A stretch of 5,618 nucleotides of DNA, taken from JALUUH01 sp964636675 (GTDB lineage: Bacteria; Pseudomonadota; Gammaproteobacteria; S012-40). The DNA lies in assembly GCA_964636675.1 (NCBI GenBank), contig CAZWUO010000217.1, forward strand, positions 1 to 5,618, read 5' to 3'. The notes under the pieces were generated by a model. That model had not been told where the DNA came from. It saw only the letters and a list, made by a program, of their open reading frames with translations, and ran no database searches. Of the stretch, positions 1-5,553 are shown one piece after another. Position 1 is the stretch's first letter; each line of letters starts with the position of its first letter. The position numbers were made by a program, and so were the translations under genes.

Positions 1-54
1 CTCCCGACATCCTGCTCCCAAAGCAGGCGCGCTACCAGACTGCGCTATACCCCG
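1..54 (-). tRNA. tRNA-Pro(UGG), 5' part only, cut by the window edge
   Basis: Read on the minus strand, the sequence begins CGGGGTA, the 5' acceptor strand. C at position 1 is typical of tRNA-Pro. A D-arm follows with GCGC/GCGC stem and a TGGTA loop. The anticodon arm is CCTGC / TTTGGGA / GCAGG, giving anticodon UGG at window positions 18-20. A short variable region and the first bases of the T-arm (GGGAG) reach the window edge. The 3' half, including the T-loop, the acceptor 3' strand and any encoded CCA, lies outside. The product would decode CCN proline codons. The fold and anticodon are read directly; only the 3' half is unverified. Confidence 0.93.
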
Positions 55-72
55 TTGTTTACCCGTTGTTTT
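51..72. repeat. 11-bp tandem direct repeat at the tRNA-Pro 5' end
   Basis: CCCGTTGTTTA at 51-61 is followed directly by CCCGTTGTTTT at 62-72, with 10 of 11 bases identical. On the transcribed minus strand this places a copy of the first tRNA bases (CGGG) and the preceding AAACAA one repeat unit upstream of the mature 5' end, at the RNase P cleavage site. It is a small local duplication and no function is claimed. Confidence 0.75.
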
Positions 73-110
73 ATAGGAGAAAACATGCTCTCCAGAAAAC
101 TTAGGCGCGT

Positions 111-116
111 ATTATA
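111..116 (-). promoter_or_regulatory. -10 element of the tRNA-Pro promoter
   Basis: A perfect TATAAT is present on the minus strand, preceded by TATG (one base off a TGN extended -10) and followed by ACGCGCC. A GC-rich stretch between the -10 and the start site is the discriminator usual for stable-RNA promoters under stringent control. Transcription would start near position 104, leaving a leader of about 50 nt before the tRNA 5' end. No good TTGACA-like -35 sits at 16-18 bp spacing, so the call rests on the -10, the discriminator and the position. Confidence 0.6.
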
Positions 117-299
117 CATAAATTACCAACCTTGGGTAGTCTTATATTTTTGTCGAATCCACTGGTTACCAGGCACCCCAGAAAACCAGCAATAAGTATT
201 CGGTGAATGATGCCTATAGTCGATGTGTAACAAACAGACATTAAAGCTCGTTATATTATTCCTCCAGCGGTGAATCCCACTTGGCTACATAAGGAAATC
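117..299. other. Non-coding spacer between the tRNA-Pro promoter and the folD leader
   Basis: No convincing gene was found here. The stretch contains a -10-like TATATTAT at 252-259 on the plus strand, which could serve folD, but no recognisable -35 lies at normal distance. It also has very short self-complementary bits such as CTGG-TTA-CCAG near 162-172, too small to call a terminator. The divergent arrangement (tRNA leftwards, folD rightwards) means that the folD promoter should lie here. Confidence 0.4.
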
Positions 300-338
300 A
301 TGCGATCATACGCGACCTCACTCACTGACAGACCCTAG
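300..338 (+). CDS. Possible 12-codon leader ORF in frame with folD
   Basis: An ATG at 300 preceded by AAGGA (291-295) opens a 12-codon frame, MRSYATSLTDRP, which ends in TAG at 336-338. That is six bases before the folD ATG and in the same frame. The folD start has no Shine-Dalgarno sequence of its own, so ribosomes loaded at 291-299 could terminate and restart at folD. The alternatives are chance, or a former N-terminal extension closed by a stop codon. The peptide has no recognisable attenuator signature such as a run of one amino acid. The spacing of four bases between AAGGA and ATG is a little short. This is a hypothesis, not a secure gene. Confidence 0.3.
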   Translation: MRSYATSLTDRP

Positions 339-344
339 CACTCC

Positions 345-1196
345 ATGGCTAAAATAATTCAGGGCAAAAAAATAGCACTGCGCATTCGCGAGCAAATAAA
401 ACGCCGTGTCATTGAAAGAATAAAACAACATAAACGTGTGCCTGGGCTTGCTGTCATACTTATCGGGCAAGATCCAGCCTCTGAAATATATGTGCGCAAC
501 AAACGCAAAGCATGCGAGGAAGCAGGCGTTATTTCTCTTTCTCATGATTTGCCAGACGACACAAGCCAGGAAGAATTATTATCCCTGATTGATGCTTTAA
601 ACGTGAACCCTGCGGTCGATGGTATCTTGGTTCAGTTTCCCTTACCCCCGCATATAGATTCCAATATTGTGATAGAACGCATCAAGCCCGATAAAGATGT
701 TGATGGGTTTCACCCCTATAATATTGGGCGCTTAGCCGCACGTATGCCGGTGCTGCGTTCATGCACCCCTTATGGCGTGATTCATTTACTCGAATCTACC
801 GGCAGTCCGCTACGTGGCCTACACGCGGTCGTCGTAGGCGCATCTAACCATGTGGGAAGACCAATGGCCTTGGAATTACTGATGGCGGGTTGTACAACGA
901 CAATATGTCATCGTTTTACCACAGACTTGCCATCGCATCTTGCACTGGCGGACATCGTGGTTGCCGGTGTCGGTAAACCCGAATTCATCAAAGGCAACTG
1001 GATAAAACCAGGCGCCATTGTCATTGATATAGGTATTAATCGTCGGTCAGATGGCCGACTTGTCGGGGATATTGAATATGAATCGGCGGCTGAGCGCGCC
1101 GCATGGATCACCCCCGTTCCCGGCGGTGTAGGCCCCATGACTATTGCGATGTTATTGCAAAATACCTTGGATGCCGCCGATAATTTTCATCGCTAA
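345..1196 (+). CDS. folD: Bifunctional methylenetetrahydrofolate dehydrogenase / methenyltetrahydrofolate cyclohydrolase
   Basis: Cytosolic enzyme of one-carbon metabolism. It oxidises 5,10-methylene-THF to 5,10-methenyl-THF with NADP+ and hydrolyses that to 10-formyl-THF, which feeds purine synthesis and fMet-tRNA formation. The 283-residue protein is full length (E. coli has 288). Visible motifs are the catalytic block YVRNKRKAC with Tyr49 and Lys53, DGILVQFPLP (Gln97), PDKDVDGFHPYN (Asp120), the Rossmann nucleotide site VVVGASNHVGRP (163-173), and the C-terminal ITPVPGGVGPMT (255-266). The usual PCTP motif reads SCTP (Ser139), a mild departure. The start is chosen because MAKIIQGK aligns with the family N terminus, although no Shine-Dalgarno precedes it; the good one belongs to the short ORF just upstream. 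The gene converges on cysS with an 11-bp gap; proximity of folD and cysS is familiar in gammaproteobacteria. The family assignment is certain. Confidence 0.98.
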   Translation: MAKIIQGKKIALRIREQIKRRVIERIKQHKRVPGLAVILIGQDPASEIYVRNKRKACEEAGVISLSHDLPDDTSQEELLSLIDALNVNPAVDGILVQFPLPPHIDSNIVIERIKPDKDVDGFHPYNIGRLAARMPVLRSCTPYGVIHLLESTGSPLRGLHAVVVGASNHVGRPMALELLMAGCTTTICHRFTTDLPSHLALADIVVAGVGKPEFIKGNWIKPGAIVIDIGINRRSDGRLVGDIEYESAAERAAWITPVPGGVGPMTIAMLLQNTLDAADNFHR

Positions 1197-1207
1197 CATT
1201 GGCAGCG

Positions 1208-2599
1208 TTACTCTCTTCTCCAGCTGGTTCTATTAGCAGCATCCTCTAGAATAATACGCTTGGCTTTGAGTTCATCCCGGATTCGATCGGCTTCGGCCCA
1301 ATCTCGATTGGCTCTTGCAGCTAACCTCGCGGCAATTAATGAATCAATTTCTGCATCCGATAAATCACTATTGGAAGCACTACCACCTTGCAAAAACTGC
1401 TCTGGATCAGCTTGTAACAAGCCCAACACGACAGCTAATTGTTTTAAGGCCGATGCAAAATGTATTGATTTTTCAAGTTCACCTTGCTGCCGATGTTTAT
1501 TCGCTTCGCGAGACAATTCAAACAATACCGACAGTGCTTCTGCCGTGTTAAAGTCGTCGCGCATAGCACGTTTAAAACGTTCACTGTATTCCTCGAGTTC
1601 AACATCAATCACGTCTAAATCTCGCAGTGAGGTATATAATCGCTCTAACGCTGATTTTGCATTGTCTAAATTTTCTTGTGAATAATTCAACGGACTGCGG
1701 TAATGACTGCTTAAAATAAAGTATCGAATCACTTCGGGCTGGTATATTTTCAATACTTCACGCACCGTAAAAAAATTATCTAATGACTTAGACATTTTTT
1801 CTTCATCAATCATGACGTGACCATTGTGCATCCAGGTATTTGAAAATTTTTCGCCGGTTGCCGCTTCTGATTGCGCAATTTCATTTTCATGATGAGGAAA
1901 TTTTAAATCCATGCCGCCACCATGAATATCAAAGTGGTTTCCCAAACAATGGGTCGACATCGCTGAGCACTCGATATGCCAACCAGGCCTGCCCTGCCCC
2001 CACGGTGACTCCCACAAAGGTTCATTTTTTTTGGCCGCTTTCCATAATACAAAGTCCATGGGATCTTTTTTTGCTTCGTCTATTTCGACACGTGCACCCG
2101 CTCGTTCATCCTCAAGATTGCGCCCCGAAAGTTCACCATAATTTGCAAATCGATTGACGCTGTAATACACATCTCCATTGGCCGCCGGATAGGCATAACC
2201 CTTGGTTATCAAGGTCTCAATCATGTCGATGATTTGCGCCATATGCTCCGTCGCCCGAGGTTCTTCATTGGGTTTAAGCACACCGAGCGCATTTGCATCT
2301 GCATTCATTTCTGCAATGAAGCGATCCGTTAACGCGGGAAATGGCTCATTATTAGCTTGCGCACGTTTAATTATTTTATCATCGATATCTGTGATATTGC
2401 GTATATAAGTGACACAATTTTTGCCATAAATAGACTGTAGAAAACGATATACCACATCGAATACAACCAAGACTCGTGCATGCCCAATATGGCAATAGTC
2501 ATATACCGTCATGCCACAGACATACATCCTCACATTGTTAGGATTTATCGGTTTGAAAACTTCTTTTTGTTTGCTGAGTGAGTTGTGAATTTTTAACAT
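1208..2599 (-). CDS. cysS: Cysteinyl-tRNA synthetase
   Basis: Class I aminoacyl-tRNA synthetase that activates cysteine with ATP and loads it on tRNA-Cys in the cytosol. At 463 residues it is the normal bacterial length (E. coli 461). The Rossmann catalytic domain shows HIGH at 37-40 and KMSKS at 268-272. The zinc site that selects the cysteine thiol is intact: Cys28 (in MYVCGMTVYD), Cys211 (in GWHIECSAMS), His236 and Glu240 (in FPHHENE). The C-terminal helical and anticodon region ends with the family-typical segment NRDWAEADRIRDEL (431-444). The start is the ATG giving MLKIHNSL, with only a weak purine-rich AGAAAGAA upstream. It lies 60 bp downstream of mutL with no promoter recognised between, so it is probably the second gene of a mutL-cysS transcript. 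The gene shows no damage. Confidence 0.98.
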   Translation of the reverse strand: MLKIHNSLSKQKEVFKPINPNNVRMYVCGMTVYDYCHIGHARVLVVFDVVYRFLQSIYGKNCVTYIRNITDIDDKIIKRAQANNEPFPALTDRFIAEMNADANALGVLKPNEEPRATEHMAQIIDMIETLITKGYAYPAANGDVYYSVNRFANYGELSGRNLEDERAGARVEIDEAKKDPMDFVLWKAAKKNEPLWESPWGQGRPGWHIECSAMSTHCLGNHFDIHGGGMDLKFPHHENEIAQSEAATGEKFSNTWMHNGHVMIDEEKMSKSLDNFFTVREVLKIYQPEVIRYFILSSHYRSPLNYSQENLDNAKSALERLYTSLRDLDVIDVELEEYSERFKRAMRDDFNTAEALSVLFELSREANKHRQQGELEKSIHFASALKQLAVVLGLLQADPEQFLQGGSASNSDLSDAEIDSLIAARLAARANRDWAEADRIRDELKAKRIILEDAANRTSWRRE

Positions 2600-2623
2600 T
2601 GTTTTATTCTTTCTGTTGTCAGG

Positions 2624-2644
2624 GGCGGTTGATCCAAAACCGCC
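2624..2644 (-). promoter_or_regulatory. Hairpin between mutL and cysS, not an intrinsic terminator
   Basis: In the minus-strand RNA, GGCGGTT and AACCGCC form a perfect 7-bp stem around a 7-base loop (TTGGATC). It lies between the mutL stop and the cysS start, about 25 bases before the cysS ATG. No T-run follows on either strand, so it is not a standard intrinsic terminator. It could affect mRNA processing, stability or cysS expression. The structure is seen; the role is a guess. Confidence 0.5.
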
Positions 2645-2659
2645 GTATCGGTGACTAGA

Positions 2660-4513
2660 TTACTGTCCGCGTAAAAATAACTTGTCCAGATCTTCTAAGC
2701 GCATCTGCACCCAAGTAGGACGACCGTGATTGCATTGACCGCTGCGCTCCGTGGTCTCCATTTCCCTTAACAGGGTATTCATCTCCGGTATGCTTAGCTT
2801 TCTATTGGCGCGTACGGAGCCATGGCAAGCCATCGTCGCGAGCAATTCATTATAACTTTCTTTAATCCGGTTTGTCGTACCAAAACTCCGTAAATCCGAT
2901 AAAACATCACGCACCAATCCCTCTACATCACCGTCTTTCAACAACGCAGGAATTTGCCGGATCGCTATAGACTCCGGCCCAATAGCTGTGACTTCAAATC
3001 CATACTCTTGAAAAACATTTTGAAATTCACCGACCAATGTTGCCTCACTGCTACTAACACTCAAACTAATCGGCACTAACAAGGGCATGGACTTTAACCC
3101 TGCTGCTTGGTAAGAAATTTTTAGTTTTTCATAAGTAATGCGCTCATGTGCCGCGTGCATATCGACTAATACAAGCCCTGATGTGTTTTGCGCCAACACA
3201 TATATTCCATGCAATTGTGCAATTGCAAATCCTAACGGAGGTACACCATCAGGGTCGTTAGAACTCTGCAAACTCGAAATATCATCCGTATTTTTCGGCT
3301 CAGAATATACCGCTGCATATTGGCTAATTTGCTCGGATATATTCAACGGCATTCGCGCTTGCTCAGGTTTTTTTGCGATGTACTGCGTATTTTGACCACC
3401 TGAAATATTTTTCTTATCTTGCGGGTAAAACGCAAAATTATTTTTTTTCTGTATCTCCGTTTCGTTGAGCTGGTTGAGATCATCACCCACCTTGACCTTG
3501 GCAAGCGCTGCATGGATACCACTGAAGAGAAAGTCGTGAACAAGGCGACTATCACGAAAACGTACTTCATGTTTTGCGGGATGTGCGTTGACATCAACAA
3601 GCTCGGGATCAAGCTCTAAAAATAATACATAAGCGGAATTCCGCCCATGATAAATAACATCTTTATAAGATTGGCGAATCGCATGCGTCACTAAACGGTC
3701 ACGTACCATGCGTTGATTAACATAGAAATATTGCAGATCAGCTTGGCTGCGGGTAAACGTAGGCAAGCCTATCCAACCCCATAGATTGAGACCATTCACC
3801 TGGGTTTCAATAAAAACCGCGTTCTCAAGAAAGGGCTTGCCACATACTGCAGAAATTCTATGCTCTTTTTGCTGTTGCGAATAACAAGCGGCTAAATTCA
3901 ATATCGGTTTTTTATGATGGGTTAAAGAAAAACCGACATCAAAACGGCTTAATGCAATCCGTTTAACAACATCTTCAAGGTGATTAAACTCGGTTTTTTC
4001 TTTGCGCAGAAACTTCCTCCGCGCGGGGGTATTATAAAATAAATCTCTGACCTCTATGGTGGTACCAATAGGATGGGCAACCGGCTCGGCATCAGCCGGT
4101 AACTCGCGGCCATCGCCTTTTACGCGCCACGCTTGTTCGTCTTCAAACACTCTCGAACGCAGATCCAAACGTGACACCGAGCTAATACTGGGCAATGCCT
4201 CTCCACGAAACCCCATGCTTGAAACTTTCTCTAAATCTGAGAGTGTGGCAATTTTGCTGGTCGCATGCCGACTCAACGCAAGCGGTAGGTCATCTTTATG
4301 CATACCTGAACCATTATCGCGCACTTTTATTTGGCGGATACCCCCCTCTTCGATGTCAATATCAATGTGCGAAGCGTGTGCATCGAGACTGTTTTCAATC
4401 AACTCTTTAACCACCGAAGCCGGTCTTTCAACCACTTCACCCGCTGCAATTTGATTAGCAAGCTGTGTCGACAATTTTTTGACGCGTCGCAATGGATTAA
4501 TAACTTCGTTCAT
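2660..4513 (-). CDS. mutL: DNA mismatch repair protein MutL, endonuclease-type
   Basis: Links mismatch recognition by MutS to strand incision. The 617-residue protein has an N-terminal GHKL ATPase domain: catalytic Glu37 and Asn41 in VVKELIENSLDA, DNGSG at 66-70, GFRGEA at 101-106. The MutL/PMS signature NTPARRKF (161-168) and DVNAHPAKHEVRF (307-319) follow. A polar, low-complexity linker spans about 340-422 and joins a C-terminal dimerisation domain. That domain carries DMHAAHERITYE (451-462), a fit to DQHA(X)2E(X)4E with Gln replaced by Met, plus ACHGSVRA (562-569) and CNHGRPT (594-600), the other metal-site motifs of nicking MutL proteins. E. coli MutL lacks these and relies on MutH, so this host probably has MutH-independent repair. 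The start ATG gives about eight more N-terminal residues than E. coli and has a weak GAG Shine-Dalgarno six bases upstream. cysS follows downstream. Confidence 0.97.
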   Translation of the reverse strand: MNEVINPLRRVKKLSTQLANQIAAGEVVERPASVVKELIENSLDAHASHIDIDIEEGGIRQIKVRDNGSGMHKDDLPLALSRHATSKIATLSDLEKVSSMGFRGEALPSISSVSRLDLRSRVFEDEQAWRVKGDGRELPADAEPVAHPIGTTIEVRDLFYNTPARRKFLRKEKTEFNHLEDVVKRIALSRFDVGFSLTHHKKPILNLAACYSQQQKEHRISAVCGKPFLENAVFIETQVNGLNLWGWIGLPTFTRSQADLQYFYVNQRMVRDRLVTHAIRQSYKDVIYHGRNSAYVLFLELDPELVDVNAHPAKHEVRFRDSRLVHDFLFSGIHAALAKVKVGDDLNQLNETEIQKKNNFAFYPQDKKNISGGQNTQYIAKKPEQARMPLNISEQISQYAAVYSEPKNTDDISSLQSSNDPDGVPPLGFAIAQLHGIYVLAQNTSGLVLVDMHAAHERITYEKLKISYQAAGLKSMPLLVPISLSVSSSEATLVGEFQNVFQEYGFEVTAIGPESIAIRQIPALLKDGDVEGLVRDVLSDLRSFGTTNRIKESYNELLATMACHGSVRANRKLSIPEMNTLLREMETTERSGQCNHGRPTWVQMRLEDLDKLFLRGQ

Positions 4514-4542
4514 TTTTTACTCAAAACTCAGGGGGTATGTTC

Positions 4543-4572
4543 GATAAACAGACTCATTCGTTTTCTCGTCAA
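4543..4572 (-). promoter_or_regulatory. Tentative mutL promoter
   Basis: On the minus strand TTGACG (4567-4572, five of six matches to the -35 consensus) stands 18 bases upstream of TTTATC (4543-4548, a poor -10). Transcription would start about 20 bases before the mutL ATG. The -35 lies inside repeat copy A and depends on bases that differ from copy B, which reads TGGATG at the same place. The weak -10 keeps confidence low; read-through from lexA is the alternative. Confidence 0.25.
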
Positions 4573-4590
4573 TCGCTTAACGATACCTCA

Positions 4591-4618
4591 TAGCGGTCAA
4601 CTATTAGCGGTCAACTAC
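4591..4618 (+). repeat. 14-bp tandem duplication inside repeat copy A
   Basis: TAGCGGTCAACTAT (4591-4604) is followed directly by TAGCGGTCAACTAC (4605-4618), with 13 of 14 bases identical. The inverted copy at the window end has the unit only once, so this is a local expansion specific to copy A. On the minus strand it doubles a TTGACC hexamer. Confidence 0.85.
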
Positions 4619-4626
4619 GGAATCTA

Positions 4627-4667
4627 GGGCCTGTTAACGCTTATTTGAAAACAGCGTTAACAGGCCC
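4627..4667. mobile_element. 41-bp near-palindromic mini-insertion nested in repeat copy A
   Basis: GGGCCTGTTAACGCT (4627-4641) and AGCGTTAACAGGCCC (4653-4667) are perfect 15-bp inverted repeats around an 11-base loop. CTA precedes the element (4624-4626) and recurs directly after it (4668-4670), a possible 3-bp target duplication; CTAG as 4 bp or TA as 2 bp would also fit with ends shifted by one base. Repeat copy B reads straight through CTAGGAT without these 44 bases, so it preserves an uninterrupted site. The element has no coding capacity. It could be a very short miniature transposable element or the joined ends of a decayed insertion sequence. It lacks a T-run on both strands, so it is not a classical terminator, though in RNA it would fold into a stable hairpin. 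Confidence 0.65.
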
Positions 4668-4682
4668 CTAGGATAATACAGG

Positions 4683-4776
4683 CAATACGTGTTGAATATA
4701 CGTAACATGTAGAAATACGGCTAATCTCTGGGCTTAATGCCTTGGGGCACTCATGAGGCTGGACGACAGCAGGATA
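4683..4776. other. Spacer downstream of lexA
   Basis: Non-coding sequence following the lexA stop codon. It holds short complementary bits, such as GGC-ATTAA-GCC and GCTG-TCGTC-CAGC on the minus strand, but no stem followed by a T-run. No intrinsic terminator for lexA is therefore evident, and lexA transcripts may run on toward mutL or stop by a factor-dependent route. Confidence 0.4.
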
Positions 4777-5385
4777 TCATAAACTCGTAGATGACCGAAT
4801 GACGCCTACCCCTAGCCCTTCAATCTCAAAAGCCTGGCGCTTAAGATTGATGACAATAGTAGAGAAATCACTATTTTCGGGGTGTAATTTTACCACATTG
4901 CCCTTTTTTTCATAGCGTTTTACGGTCACTTCATCTTCAAGCCGCGCCACGATGACTTGGCCATTTTTTGCCTGCTTGGTTTTATGCACGGCCAATAAAT
5001 CACCCTCTAAAATGCCCGCATCGCGCATACTCATTCCGGTTACTCTTAATAGGTAGTGTGCTTCCGGTTGAAACAAATGAGGATCAACTTGCACCTTGTC
5101 TTCCACACATTCCTCCGCTAACAACGGCTGCCCTGCAGACACACGGCCAATAATAGGGATTAAACCTTCGTCATCATCCTCAATAATGCGTATGCCACGA
5201 GATGCACCGGGTGATAGCTCGATAGCCCCTTTGCGAGCTAAAGCCTTTAAATGATCCTCCGCCGCGTTAGCAGATCTGAATCCCAAAGCACCCGCAATCT
5301 CTGAACGTGTCGGCGGGAATCCTGTTTCATGCATAAATTTTTTAATCAAGGTTAATACTTGTTCTTGGCGTGCGGTGAGATTCAT
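4777..5385 (-). CDS. lexA: SOS response repressor / self-cleaving protease LexA
   Basis: Represses DNA-damage genes, and on contact with RecA filaments cleaves itself and releases them. At 202 residues it matches E. coli LexA. The N-terminal winged helix includes FPPTRSEIAGALGF and the recognition helix SANAAEDHLKALARKG; the aligned E. coli Glu45 is Asp44 here. A hinge with an acidic run (EDDDE, 69-73) leads to the cleavage site Ala84-Gly85 in RVSAGQP. The peptidase domain has the catalytic Ser119 (GMSMRD) and Lys156 (EVTVKR). The ATG at 5385 is chosen over an in-frame TTG at 5442 because it gives the family N terminus MNLTARQ and has GGAG seven bases upstream. The gene carries an autoregulatory SOS box at its promoter. 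Confidence 0.98.
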   Translation of the reverse strand: MNLTARQEQVLTLIKKFMHETGFPPTRSEIAGALGFRSANAAEDHLKALARKGAIELSPGASRGIRIIEDDDEGLIPIIGRVSAGQPLLAEECVEDKVQVDPHLFQPEAHYLLRVTGMSMRDAGILEGDLLAVHKTKQAKNGQVIVARLEDEVTVKRYEKKGNVVKLHPENSDFSTIVINLKRQAFEIEGLGVGVIRSSTSL

Positions 5386-5392
5386 GATGATA

Positions 5393-5396
5393 CTCC
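5393..5396 (-). promoter_or_regulatory. Shine-Dalgarno site that fixes the lexA start
   Basis: GGAG on the minus strand lies seven bases before the ATG at 5385. It decides for this start over the upstream in-frame TTG. It sits within GTGGAG, which ends a repeated 11-bp block shared with the SOS box upstream. Confidence 0.8.
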
Positions 5397-5493
5397 ACTG
5401 TTTATGTGATTCTTCTATGATTCGTTCTAAGCAAACGTGCAAACCGCCTAGCCCGTGGAATGAATAGATTGATAAAGACGAACCTAAGGGTAA

Positions 5494-5509
5494 ATAAGCC
5501 TAGGCTTAT
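5494..5509. repeat. 16-bp perfect palindrome at the 5' end of the lexA transcript
   Basis: ATAAGCCTAGGCTTAT equals its own reverse complement. It lies a few bases downstream of the predicted lexA start site (about 5514). The RNA could form a 6-bp stem with a CUAG loop, or the DNA could bind a dimeric protein. It does not match the LexA consensus. Confidence 0.7.
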
Positions 5510-5512
5510 AGC

Positions 5513-5532
5513 CACTGTTTATTATACCAGTG
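5513..5532. promoter_or_regulatory. LexA operator (SOS box) of lexA
   Basis: The core is CTGT-TTATTATA-CCAG at 5515-5530, against CTGT-N8-ACAG; one of the eight half-site bases differs. The spacer is AT-only and the flanks extend the dyad to CACTG...CAGTG. It covers the -10 hexamer and the predicted start of lexA, so bound LexA would block RNA polymerase, giving the negative autoregulation known for lexA in enterobacteria. Confidence 0.88.
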
Positions 5533-5548
5533 ATTTTAAAGAAAACAA
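5521..5548 (-). promoter_or_regulatory. lexA promoter
   Basis: On the minus strand a perfect -10 TATAAT (5521-5526) is preceded, 16 bases upstream, by TTGTTT (5543-5548, three of six -35 matches, including the important TTG). The start would be near 5514, giving a leader of roughly 130 nt, long for lexA. The -10 is embedded in the SOS box. The boundary of repeat copy B (5554) lies just six bases upstream of the -35. Confidence 0.8.
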
Positions 5549-5553
5549 TCTAT

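Larger units (their letters stand above)
4560..4682 (+). repeat. Copy A of an inverted 65-bp repeat flanking lexA, interrupted by an insertion
   Basis: After removal of a 14-bp tandem duplication (4591-4618) and a 44-bp insertion around 4627-4670, this copy aligns base for base with the reverse complement of 5554-5618. By eye 60 of 65 positions are identical. The first 55-bp block matches at 52 positions and the last 10 at 8. The left limit at 4560 is set only because copy B runs off the window there, so the repeat may extend further toward mutL. It lies between mutL and lexA, in no coding frame. It resembles a dispersed intergenic repeat or miniature element; the family is not recognised. 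Confidence 0.85.

Noticed and set aside
161..190. Terminator-like inverted repeat in the folD upstream spacer
   Set aside because: Only a 4-bp CTGG/CCAG stem with no T-run.
1260..1685. Open frame on the plus strand opposite cysS, serine-rich
   Set aside because: Its composition is that of an antisense shadow of cysS, with no family resemblance and no ribosome binding site of note.
3343..3612. Second minus-strand frame inside mutL
   Set aside because: It overlaps the linker and ATPase-end region of an intact mutL in another frame and shows no recognisable protein features.
4538..4553. SOS box in front of mutL (CTGTTTATCGAACATA on the minus strand)
   Set aside because: The left half matches, but the right half CATA does not resemble ACAG.
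4591..4618. CRISPR-like or iteron array
   Set aside because: Only two abutting 14-bp units without spacers; a simple tandem duplication.
4627..4667. Intrinsic terminator of lexA
   Set aside because: The stem is strong, but no T-run follows on either strand. The comparison with repeat copy B explains it better as an insertion.
5386..5442. N-terminal extension of LexA from a TTG at 5442
   Set aside because: It adds 19 residues unlike any LexA start. The ATG at 5385 has GGAG at seven bases and gives the exact family N terminus.
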